In this document: piece by piece, positions 56,767 through 63,675 of the stretch
How positions within the stretch are numbered: position 1 is the stretch's first letter
Layout: each line of letters opens with the position of its first letter
Origin: G963664835 sp965220775
GTDB lineage: Bacteria; Chloroflexota; UBA6077; FW602-bin22; JBCLEL01
Direction: 5' to 3'
Length of the DNA: 64,000 nt
Assembly (NCBI GenBank): GCA_965220775.1
Contig: OZ244845.1
Span: forward strand, 1,054,001-1,118,000
Notes under the pieces: generated by a model
The model's input: the letters and a program-made list of their open reading frames with translations, nothing else
Database searches by the model: none
What the model was told of the DNA's origin: nothing
Translations under genes and position numbers: made by a program

Positions 56767-58323
56767 CTAGCACTGGGTCTCCCAAACCTTCTGGGCCTCT
56801 TCCAAGACATCGTCGATCGTGGAGCGCCCGTCGATGAGACCCTGCATTCCAGGGGCTATCGACACGTCGGTCGCGGAGCACCTCGCCCACCGCATGATCG
56901 TCTTTCCCGACGCGAGAATACTTATCGTCGGCTCGATGACGTTCTTGTCGAAGGTCGGGTTGACGCTTCCAAGCTTGACTCCGACCTTGCCCGTTAGAGC
57001 AGGGCGTGCCGCTACCATCTCCTGCCCGCGGCCTTGGGTGTACCACTTGGTGAGCTCGAAGGCCAGATCCTTGTCCTTGGCCACCTGAGTGATTGCCCAA
57101 CTCGTTGAAATCGCCGCCAGGGTCTTGCCCCCGGGTGGCTCGAAGATGCCCCACTGGTCGCCGTTGCCCGCGTCGCCCCCGCTCTGGGCGATGCCCCACC
57201 AGCCGTCCCACCCAACCATGGAGGCGGCCTCCATTCTGATCCAGGCCGACCGCGCGTCACCGACGCCGATCGATAGCGGATTCGGCTGAGTCCAGTTCCT
57301 GTCAAACAGCATTTTGTACAGCTCGAGCCCCGCGCGGCACTCGTCACTGTCAAAGCTGCCCGTACCTTCCCAGTCGATCGCGTCGCGATAGCCTGGCGCC
57401 GCCGTCTCGAGCATCAACGTCCAGTAGGTGTTTGCCCACCAGTTGTCCTTCGAGCCCATGGCAACGGCAGGCACTCCGGCGGCCACGAAGGTGTCGTTGA
57501 CCTTGACGAATTCGTCCCAGGTAGTGGGCAGGTCCAGGTCGTGCTCCTTGAAGAGGTCCAGGTTCGCGTAATACTGACCTATCGCTTGTCCGCGAATCGG
57601 AATGCTGTAGATATTGTTCGAGCCGTCTATCTGTCCAAGGTGCTCGAGCTCGTCGATCAGGCCAGCCACAAACAGGTCCTTCCAGCCGCCACCCCACTCC
57701 GAAACGGCATAGTCCTGCAGAGGGACTATGAACTCCTCGCTGGCCATCGGAGAGATGTGGCTCCAGTTGTTCTCGAACGCGTTGGGCCCAACGCCCGCCG
57801 GTACGGCCGCCTTCAGGGCGTCGTTGTATCGCGACCAGTGGACCGGAACGTGCTCCTGGATGATGCCGGTCTCCTCCTGGAAGGCCTCCCCCATCGTCAC
57901 GCCGTCAACCGCCCAGTCCTCGGCAGTGGCCAAGCTGACCCAACCCCACGTGGTTACGACCTTCTTCTCCATCATCACCGGAGCGACCGTTACGATCTTC
58001 TCTTTCTCGACTATTACTTCCTTCTCTACCTCGACGACTTCTTTCTTAACGACCTCAACCGCCTTCTCTACCTCGACGGTGACGACCCTTTCGACCTCAA
58101 CGGCCTTCTCTACCTCGACCGTTACGACCTTCACGACTTCCTCTCTGACGACCTGGGTAACGACTCTCTCGACCGGGACCTCTTTCTCGACGACCTGAAC
58201 GCGCTCTTCCGTGACTACCTGGGGCTGACATGCTGCCAAGATCGGCAATGCGCTAGCCGCGCCCAATCCAGCCAGGAACGAACGACGGGTAAATCTGGGT
58301 ATCAGGGTCTTGTTCAGATCCAA
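56767..58323 (-). CDS. Sugar ABC transporter substrate-binding lipoprotein (family 1)
   Basis: 518 aa from a TTG at 58323, chosen because AAGGAGGAG lies 6 nt before it and the signal peptide then starts at once (LIPRFTRRSFLAGLG, ASALPILAAC). Residues about 35-115 are an extreme repeat of VEVEKAVEVERVVT-type units, likely an extended helical spacer lifting the domain off the membrane. The binding domain has WAVDGVTMGEAFQEETG, SHISPMASEEFIVPLQDYA and YSIPIRGQAIGQYYANLDLF. No permease or ATPase adjoins it. It could supply the binding function missing from the 29642-32670 transporter. Confidence 0.9.
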   Translation of the reverse strand: MDLNKTLIPRFTRRSFLAGLGAASALPILAACQPQVVTEERVQVVEKEVPVERVVTQVVREEVVKVVTVEVEKAVEVERVVTVEVEKAVEVVKKEVVEVEKEVIVEKEKIVTVAPVMMEKKVVTTWGWVSLATAEDWAVDGVTMGEAFQEETGIIQEHVPVHWSRYNDALKAAVPAGVGPNAFENNWSHISPMASEEFIVPLQDYAVSEWGGGWKDLFVAGLIDELEHLGQIDGSNNIYSIPIRGQAIGQYYANLDLFKEHDLDLPTTWDEFVKVNDTFVAAGVPAVAMGSKDNWWANTYWTLMLETAAPGYRDAIDWEGTGSFDSDECRAGLELYKMLFDRNWTQPNPLSIGVGDARSAWIRMEAASMVGWDGWWGIAQSGGDAGNGDQWGIFEPPGGKTLAAISTSWAITQVAKDKDLAFELTKWYTQGRGQEMVAARPALTGKVGVKLGSVNPTFDKNVIEPTISILASGKTIMRWARCSATDVSIAPGMQGLIDGRSTIDDVLEEAQKVWETQC

Positions 58324-59168
58324 TTGAAACTCCTCCTTAAAATCTGGTCTCGAACCAATGTCTTGTCCCCACCTGGAGGAACGAATGTCGGGTCGGCCGG
58401 CAACTCCCCTGGCATCCCCCCTTTCGGCAAACATGCTGGATATTGTGTTTAGAAATCCTTGCCGCAATCCTACTCTTTTGGTCAGCCAGTTGCAATTGGT
58501 ATTCGGGCAACCATAGTCCGGGCGGAGAGTGGATACGATCAGCGTCGCGCTACACTCCCCGACGTCTGCCGCTGTTGTCGAAAGGCCGGCGAACACGCTC
58601 CGCCGCGGTGGATGTTACTTGTACCTCATCGGTAGCGACACGTTCGAAAGGGTGGCAAAGGGTCTGACTGCGGGCGCAAATCCCACCCAAAAAGGATAGG
58701 CAAAGGGCTGTGTCCGGAGCAGGCGATCCTTCCGTCCACGAATTACGGTTCAGGTCGAACAATCACAAAGTGCTGCATTTTCGCCCGCCGCCGGTCCGGT
58801 GTTGATCGCTTTTTCGTTGGCCGCTCCAGCGATGAGTGAGATGGGCGCGACTGCGAGGATTCGGCCAGTGGGCGTCACCCACCGACCAGCCGTCCCGACG
58901 GGCTGGGCGCATCATCGTAGGACACTATTTGGGTTACTAGGGAATGCGGCAGGCACTGGCCGTTGCGCGGCGGTCCTCGCTCGTCCTGATCAAATCCCGC
59001 TAAGCTTAATAGGCCTGCTTGTTTATCTCTGCCTGAGTTTGCCTTTGGTCTTCGGTCCACCAGGTTTCAACGTAGCTCAGAATCGCCGAAAATTCTTCGC
59101 TCGACGGCCTAACCGGACAAGGTAGGACAACGGATGATGAAGAAACCCAGCGAGCGGCGCAAGCTGAA
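58324..59168. other. Intergenic; possible displaced signal peptide for the next gene
   Basis: Divergent region between the binding protein (-) and the hypothetical at 59169 (+). Around 58990-59075 one plus frame encodes IPLSLIGLLVYLCLSLPLVFG, a signal-peptide-like stretch, while the next gene's frame opens only after a TAG near 59072. A single frameshift would join them. Otherwise nothing recognised. Confidence 0.35.
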
Positions 59169-60062
59169 GTGACTCGCGTAGTCGTCCGCGAAGTCGCGGC
59201 CGGAGCAGATACCGCCAAAATGGTTCCTCTGCCGAAGACTACGGAGGAGCTAGTGAGCCGCGCAGACATCATCGCGGTGGGACGAGTTGGCAAGGTCATC
59301 CGTGTAGTAGCTGAGGGAGGACTCAAAGAGCCGGTCGTCAAGCAGACCTTGGTGCCGCATACGTATTTTGAGCTTGAGTTAGAGCAGGTCATCAGGGACG
59401 ACGGAACAATTGGTCGTGGCGAGACCGTGATTCTACGCGAGGAAGGCAACGGCGGGGTCGGGCCTGTGGAGGTTGGCGAAGGAACGTTCATGGAGTGGGA
59501 GAGAAGCTCCACGACACCCGAGACTGGCCAGCGACGGTTGTTTGTGCTCGTCAAGACCCGTAACGACAGCTACGGTGGTGGAAGGAGCGGCCTTCTGGAT
59601 ATCGATGGAGATGTCGTCAGATGGGCCTCGAATGACCAGCCGGTAGGCTTTGCAATTGGCAAGACACCGGAGGAGTTCGTAGAAGAGGTGACGGAACTAG
59701 TTGGCGTTGATGGCCCGGAGTTGCCGACTAATACTCACTTCCCTCAGCAGCATGAGGGCGTCAACATAGTAATGGAAGCCGAGCTCGAGGGCCAACTGGT
59801 GTCAAAGGACGGATGTCTTCGTATAACGAGCATAGGCGGCACCGACTACCTTCTCATTTGGCCACACGGATTCAAGCTGACTGTTGACGGTCGAAACATT
59901 CAAGTCAGCGACGATTCGGGAGTCTCTTTATCTGTCGGAGAGGAGATCAGAATCGGTGGCGGTGAAGTATCTCTGTCCCGTGTCCAAGCCTTCGTAGAGC
60001 AGCCCCTTCCGAGTGATTGTCCTGGTCCGTATTGGGTTGCCGGAGAGGTGCCGCTCCCTTGA
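59169..60062 (+). CDS. Hypothetical protein
   Basis: 297 aa from a GTG at 59169; the frame is open about 95 bp further upstream without a better start. N-terminal part: EELVSRADIIAVGRVGKVIRV, TYFELELEQVIRDDGTIGRGE and RRLFVLVKTRNDSYGGGRSGLL, resembling a beta-barrel found in secreted proteins that begin with a signal peptide. The C-terminal part (GCLRITSIGGTDYLLIWPHG, LSVGEEIRIGGGEV) is a second beta-rich domain of a kind seen in exported proteins. I do not recognise a family with confidence. Composition suggests export, yet the encoded start lacks a signal peptide, which fits the displaced one noted just upstream. Confidence 0.65.
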   Translation: MTRVVVREVAAGADTAKMVPLPKTTEELVSRADIIAVGRVGKVIRVVAEGGLKEPVVKQTLVPHTYFELELEQVIRDDGTIGRGETVILREEGNGGVGPVEVGEGTFMEWERSSTTPETGQRRLFVLVKTRNDSYGGGRSGLLDIDGDVVRWASNDQPVGFAIGKTPEEFVEEVTELVGVDGPELPTNTHFPQQHEGVNIVMEAELEGQLVSKDGCLRITSIGGTDYLLIWPHGFKLTVDGRNIQVSDDSGVSLSVGEEIRIGGGEVSLSRVQAFVEQPLPSDCPGPYWVAGEVPLP

Positions 60063-60088
60063 GGGTCGGGGCTCGCTCGGTGGGATTG

Positions 60089-60370
60089 TCAGGATGCGCC
60101 CGAACCTCGAAGGTGTGGAGCCTGGTTCGTAGCGCTATAGATCGGTGAGGGCACCGGTCGCATGATGCGCCAGTCGTTACGGACCAGCACCCCTTGCTCG
60201 GTGTCTCGCCCGATGAGGCGCATGTTGACGTGCTTCACCGACGGGATGCGCAGCACCGCTCCGATCTCGAGCTCCAGTGGGAAGAAGACGTCGTTGTACT
60301 CTCAGACGATCCACCACAGATCGGCCCGGACACCGCTGGATACGTAACGCATTGAGTTATGAAATATCGT
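60089..60370 (-). pseudogene. Phage-like LysM/baseplate-type protein remnant
   Basis: The minus frame reads MRYVSSGVRADLWWIV, then an in-frame TGA (complement of 60303-60305), then EYNDVFFPLELEIGAVLRIP, SVKHVNMRLIGRDTEQGVL and on to a TGA at 60089-60091. The pattern W-W-I-x-x-Y-N-x-x-x-P-L-x-L-x-x-G-x-V-L-x-I-P is that of small LysM-like baseplate or tail proteins of phages and injection systems. The stop and lack of neighbours mark it as a fragment. It lies next to a tRNA cluster, a usual phage attachment target. No integrase or att repeat is seen. Confidence 0.4.
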
Positions 60371-60459
60371 CACAAGGGCCCCGATCAGGACTCGGCTGTT
60401 AACCAACTCCCAGCGAAAAATGGAGAATGGGAGAATTAGGAAACGAGAACACTGGCTCC

Positions 60460-60488
60460 CCTTGCGCAACCCCTATGGTTGCACAAGG
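60460..60488. repeat. Inverted repeat (hairpin)
   Basis: CCTTGCGCAACC and GGTTGCACAAGG pair at 11 of 12 positions around a 5-nt loop. It has no adjacent T-run on either strand, so it is not a standard terminator. Confidence 0.6.
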
Positions 60489-60573
60489 CACCCCAAGCCG
60501 GTTTTGCGAACTGGAGAATCGGGGAGCATGAGGAAAGGGCGAATTTAGCTACAGAAACCGCCACAAATGACGT

Positions 60574-60601
60574 GACCCCGGAGGGATCACCCTGCGGGGT
60601 C
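60574..60601 (-). terminator. Possible terminator/processing hairpin after the tRNA cluster
   Basis: GACCCCG/CGGGGTC with an inner AGGG/CCCT and an ATCA loop forms a strong hairpin about 45 bp beyond the 3' end of the first tRNA on the minus strand. The T-run after it on the minus strand is poor, so termination is uncertain. Confidence 0.4.
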
Positions 60602-60646
60602 TTGTGTTAACCAGTTGGTCGCCTGAGTTCGTGGTCAGAAACTTGG

Positions 60647-60719
60647 CTCCCCGAGAAGGACTCGAACCTACAACCTAGCGGTTAACAGCCGCCCGCTCTA
60701 CCAATTGAGCTATCGGGGA
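60647..60719 (-). tRNA. tRNA-Asn (anticodon GTT)
   Basis: 73 nt. Acceptor TCCCCGA/TCGGGGA, D-arm GCTC-AATTGGTA-GAGC, anticodon stem GGCGG/CCGCT with loop CTGTTAA (anticodon GTT), T-arm GTAGG-TTCGAGT-CCTTC with one U-U mismatch. Discriminator G; CCA is encoded in the genome (complement of 60644-60646). It is the downstream-most of three tandem copies on the minus strand and the only one with a normal anticodon loop. Confidence 0.95.
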
Positions 60720-60729
60720 TCGCTTGTCG

Positions 60730-60759
60730 ATTCTAGGGTCGCCGGCTTAACACTGTCAA
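60730..60759 (-). promoter_or_regulatory. Promoter of the first tRNA copy
   Basis: On the minus strand: TTGACA (60754-60759), an 18-bp spacer, TAGAAT (60730-60735), ending 10 nt before the mature tRNA 5' end. The same arrangement is kept ahead of all three tRNA copies. Confidence 0.7.
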
Positions 60760-60794
60760 GGAGTCGACAGTTAACATGGTGAACGTAGATCCGG

Positions 60795-60876
60795 CTCCCC
60801 GAGAAGGACTCGAACCTACAACCTAGCGGTTAATCCGCCTCAGGCGGACCCGCTCTACCAATTGAGCTATCGGGGA
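60795..60876 (-). tRNA. tRNA-Asn-like gene with palindrome in the anticodon arm (copy 2)
   Basis: 82 nt. Acceptor, D- and T-arms are identical to the tRNA-Asn at 60647. The six bases CGGCTG, which include the first loop bases and the anticodon G, are replaced by the 15-nt palindrome TCCGCC-TGA-GGCGGA. The normal 7-nt anticodon loop is lost; the region can fold as the palindrome hairpin on an AGCGG/CCGCT stem, or as GGCGG/CCGCT with a 5-nt ATTAA loop. No encoded CCA. A pseudo-tRNA or a tRNA-like RNA with another role; the promoter is intact. Confidence 0.7.
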
Positions 60877-60886
60877 TCGCTTGTCG

Positions 60887-60916
60887 ATTTTAGGGTCGCC
60901 GGCTTAACACTGTCAA
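60887..60916 (-). promoter_or_regulatory. Promoter of tRNA-like copy 2
   Basis: TTGACA (60911-60916), 18-bp spacer, TAAAAT (60887-60892) on the minus strand; five of six -10 bases match consensus. Confidence 0.7.
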
Positions 60917-60951
60917 GGAGTCGACAGTTAACATGGTGAACGTAGATCAGG

Positions 60952-61033
60952 CTCCCCGAGAAGGACTCGAACCTACAATCTAGCGGTTAATCCGCCACTG
61001 GCGGACCCGCTCTACCAATTGAGCTATCGGGGA
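60952..61033 (-). tRNA. tRNA-Asn-like gene with palindrome in the anticodon arm (copy 3)
   Basis: 82 nt, first of the cluster in transcription order. Same body as copies 1 and 2, with one change in the variable region (AGATT for AGGTT). The palindrome sits at exactly the same site but with a different triloop: TCCGCC-AGT-GGCGGA. No encoded CCA (CCT instead). Aminoacylation or decoding as Asn is not expected because the GTT anticodon is absent. Confidence 0.7.
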
Positions 61034-61043
61034 TCGTTTTTCG

Positions 61044-61073
61044 ATTTTATGGTCGCCGGCTTACCACTGTCAA
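61044..61073 (-). promoter_or_regulatory. Promoter of tRNA-like copy 3
   Basis: TTGACA (61068-61073), 18-bp spacer, TAAAAT (61044-61049) on the minus strand. Probably the original promoter of the cluster, since the upstream flank is unique. Confidence 0.72.
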
Positions 61074-61255
61074 GGAGTTGGTCGTACCCGGATCTAGGTG
61101 CGTGTTCCCCAAACATTTTTTCAATACTCTGGCGGCGGCGTGGGCAGTCCACGCGACATTGAATCAAACACCCGGCTACAATATTGAGATGCTGGCCGGC
61201 GGCGAAAATCCGGGTGCTCTGCATACACAGCAAGCTTTAATCGAAGAGGTGTTCA

Positions 61256-61657
61256 GTGAAAATTCTCGCGTATCACCACGCTACCATGTTCGCGAGAGAC
61301 CTTGATCAATCCGTTCGCTTTTTCCGCGACACCCTTGGAATGGCACTCATGCCTCATGAGGAATTTACCAAGGAGAACGTGAGATTCTTTCAAGCTGCGA
61401 ACGGTTCACAGATCCACGTTCTGCAGGATGATGATACGAACGAGCGCCTTCACGTCGCGATGGAAGTTGACAACCTCGACGAGGTGTACCAACGCATTGT
61501 CAGCGCCGGCTGCCGAATAGAGGTCGAACCTGACTATCGTCCGGACGGCTCCCGCTTCTTCTTCTGTCGCGATTTCGAAGGCAACCGGGTGGAATTCACC
61601 CAGCACAATGGATGGAACTTGGTGGATCCTTGGCGAACGCGGGGCGTACCAGATTAA
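61256..61657 (+). CDS. VOC (glyoxalase-fold) family protein
   Basis: 133 aa; GTG at 61256 behind GAGGTG. AYHHATMFARDLDQSVRFFRDTLGM holds the first metal His, GSQIHVLQDDD the second position, ERLHVAMEVDNLDEVYQRIVSAG the third, and FCRDFEGNRVEFTQHNG the final Glu, so the metal site looks complete, unlike the remnant at 7822. Substrate unknown; extradiol-dioxygenase or fosfomycin-resistance-like relatives share this pattern. Confidence 0.87.
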   Translation: MKILAYHHATMFARDLDQSVRFFRDTLGMALMPHEEFTKENVRFFQAANGSQIHVLQDDDTNERLHVAMEVDNLDEVYQRIVSAGCRIEVEPDYRPDGSRFFFCRDFEGNRVEFTQHNGWNLVDPWRTRGVPD

Positions 61658-61779
61658 TTGCTCGGCGCAATTTTTCGGTCACGCCACAAATGGAATGGCT
61701 CACAAGCCCGCCAAAGAATCGCTAAGCGGGATTAGGTTGCCTCACGCGCAGCGATAAAGCGCGGGAGATCCAGATATGG

Positions 61780-61840
61780 ACGCGACGATTTCGCCGGGGG
61801 TGCCGCGCCTACTACGCAAAATATCGGCGAATCGTCGCGT
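61780..61840. repeat. Long imperfect inverted repeat between convergent genes
   Basis: ACGCGACGATT-T-CGCCG (from 61780) pairs with CGGCGAATCGTCGCGT (ending 61840): 16 bp with one bulged T and a loop of about 27 nt. It lies between the VOC stop (61657) and the carbonic anhydrase stop (61874). It could be a bidirectional transcription stop or a small mobile palindrome. Confidence 0.6.
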
Positions 61841-61873
61841 GACGGCTGTGCTAAGCTCTGGAGCTCAGTGGAG

Positions 61874-62371
61874 TCAGTCGGCGGATACTTCGTTCAGCTG
61901 GCCGGTGGCGCAGTCGTAGACGAAGCCGCGAATCTGATCCTTGCGGGGGATGAAGGGATCGGCCTGGATGCGGGCGATTGACTGTCGCACATCATCATCC
62001 AGATCTCCGAACGCCTCCAGCGCGAAGGAAGGGCGAATGCCTGTGTCCGCCACGATCGTGTCTTTCACGTCGTCGTCGCGGAAGGTCAGCATCCCGCAGT
62101 CCGTGTGATGGATCAACACAATTGCCTCGGTCCCAAGCAGCCGCTGGGAAATTACCAACGAACGGATAGCGTCGTCACTGACCACTCCGCCCGCGTTACG
62201 TATCACATGCGCGTCGCCTTCCTCGATACCTAGTATGTTGTGAACATCCAAGCGCGCGTCCATGCAGGCTACAACCGCCAATTTGCGTCCCGGCGGTAGT
62301 GGCAGGTCGCCCTTGTCGAAACTTGCGGCGTACTTGGCGTTGCCTTCGAGGACTTCGTCGATAATGCTCAT
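61874..62371 (-). CDS. Beta-carbonic anhydrase
   Basis: 165 aa from the ATG at 62371, 5 nt behind AAGGAGGG. Zinc ligands are visible: Cys and Asp in VVACMDARLD (C-x-D-x-R), His and Cys in IHHTDCGML (H-x-x-C). IRNAGGVVSDDAIRSLVIS is also typical. It interconverts CO2 and bicarbonate in the cytoplasm; the short length fits the clade of small bacterial and archaeal (Cab-type) enzymes. A perfect 13-bp inverted repeat lies about 30 bp upstream of the start, suggesting repression or RNA control. Confidence 0.93.
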   Translation of the reverse strand: MSIIDEVLEGNAKYAASFDKGDLPLPPGRKLAVVACMDARLDVHNILGIEEGDAHVIRNAGGVVSDDAIRSLVISQRLLGTEAIVLIHHTDCGMLTFRDDDVKDTIVADTGIRPSFALEAFGDLDDDVRQSIARIQADPFIPRKDQIRGFVYDCATGQLNEVSAD

Positions 62372-62399
62372 CGAACCCTCCTTGTTGGGATAATAAACT

Positions 62400-62432
62400 G
62401 GATAATATGGATCAACTTTATCCATATTATCC
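62400..62432 (-). promoter_or_regulatory. Perfect inverted repeat upstream of carbonic anhydrase
   Basis: GGATAATATGGAT and ATCCATATTATCC form perfect 13-bp arms around CAACTTT. The nearby GGGATAATA (about 62387-62395) repeats the arm core. AT-rich and placed 29 bp before the ATG, it fits a repressor operator over the promoter or a leader hairpin. Confidence 0.65.
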
Positions 62433-62660
62433 GGCAATATACACTACCTGTTTTGTTGAGTCAAATCTTGTACACACTCGATACACGCCAAATATGCGTC
62501 TATTGAGTGCTGATATGACGAGATTTGCACTGAAATCGCTGAACGCGTGGCAGGATGTGCTAGCCCAACCGGGTCACATTCGTTCTCGTGGAGAATTCTC
62601 AGATAGCAACTTGCTGAAGATCTGAGAAAGAGGAGACCGCACTAGCGCTCGCCGGCAAGC

Positions 62661-63491
62661 TCAGGTTGTCGTTGGGACTCCGTAGGGCTGGTCCAAGAAG
62701 CGGTGGTTGGCGATTGTGAGTGGCCACGCCTGTCCGCCTTGAAGTTGGAACTCGTCACTTTTCCCGCACAGCCAGTAGAACATCTCGGCCGCGTGGTACA
62801 TATCCCAGAATTGAGGTCTAAACGTCGGACCTTGAAGCTCGTAGTCGGCAGTGGCGAAGTCAAAGCCGGGCTCTCGTATCCAGTCGCGCTGAGGAGCGGC
62901 ATTTCTCCAGTAGACGTATTTCAGTAAGTTGCGAGTCCCATTGACCCGCCCTTTCGATCGTCGATGCCAAATCGAGTACACGGTGATGAAGACCGATCCG
63001 GCAGGCGCAGCCGCGAGATAGGAGCCTCGAACCTTGTCATAATGCCCCATGAATGGCGGTAGAGAGAAAAGAAAGTGTGAGCCCGGCAACAGCTCTGTCG
63101 GCCCCATGTCGACCGTGCACTCCTGCGGGTAGTAGAACACTTGAAGATAACGCAGGTTCGGCTCGTGTATCGAACCCCCATCACGGTGCCAGACCTGGGC
63201 CGGCAATGCTCCGGTGACGCGATGATTGGCCATCAAGTTGGGCAGGCCGAAATTCTGACCCAGCAGGGACCGCACGGCTCCAGTCACTTTAGGGTTCAAG
63301 ATCACATTTTGAACGAACCAATCTTCTCGAAGGATCTCGCTCGGCATGATAAGCGGATTCGCCGCCATAGAATCAAAGGTCCTGCGGTTGATGTCTTCCG
63401 GTATCACCTCCTCCAACATCAGGAAGCCTCTCTTGCAGAACTCCAAGACCTGGGTGTCTGTCAGCGTCGGCTCGCAGTTGTAATTCTTCAA
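62661..63491 (-). CDS. Phytanoyl-CoA dioxygenase (PhyH) family protein
   Basis: 276 aa; TTG at 63491 behind AAAGGTGGT. Fe(II)/2-oxoglutarate site: HxD in QVWHRDGGSIHEP and the distal His in YSIWHRRSKGRVNG, with the following Arg for the 2-oxoglutarate carboxylate. VDMGPTELLPGSH is the conserved PhyH turn. It hydroxylates a small molecule using oxygen and 2-oxoglutarate in the cytoplasm; such genes are often numerous in SAR202-like Chloroflexota. Partner genes are not evident. Confidence 0.88.
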   Translation of the reverse strand: MKNYNCEPTLTDTQVLEFCKRGFLMLEEVIPEDINRRTFDSMAANPLIMPSEILREDWFVQNVILNPKVTGAVRSLLGQNFGLPNLMANHRVTGALPAQVWHRDGGSIHEPNLRYLQVFYYPQECTVDMGPTELLPGSHFLFSLPPFMGHYDKVRGSYLAAAPAGSVFITVYSIWHRRSKGRVNGTRNLLKYVYWRNAAPQRDWIREPGFDFATADYELQGPTFRPQFWDMYHAAEMFYWLCGKSDEFQLQGGQAWPLTIANHRFLDQPYGVPTTT

Positions 63492-63675
63492 CGGTAACCA
63501 CCTTTGTCGCTAGGGCGTGTCGTCCCGCCAGAGCTAAGTGCCGACAAAGAGATGGGCACGCCGGCAGGTGTGATTATAGCCCACGGCTGTTCCAGCAAAG
63601 CGGCAAGTCGCTCCTGATGTGCAAGTTCGATTGACAATCATGTTGCATCGCGATCAATCAGCCCAAATGGGTCGC

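Noticed and set aside
57541..58452. Long plus-strand frame (303 codons) opposite the binding-protein gene
   Set aside because: It is the antisense of the repetitive Glu/Val/Lys linker and the binding domain; the minus frame has a ribosome site, signal peptide and family motifs.
58323..58596. Upstream extension of the third binding protein (91 extra codons)
   Set aside because: It would bury the signal peptide inside the protein; the TTG at 58323 has a strong ribosome site directly before the signal.
60303..60305. In-frame TGA in the phage-like fragment as a selenocysteine or recoded Trp
   Set aside because: No selenocysteine insertion element, no neighbouring genes, and other TGA stops in the window behave normally; decay is simpler.
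60795..61033. tRNA introns explaining the extra anticodon-arm sequence
   Set aside because: The change is a replacement, not a clean insertion: removing the palindrome does not restore the GTT anticodon, and its 15-nt size fits no group I intron.
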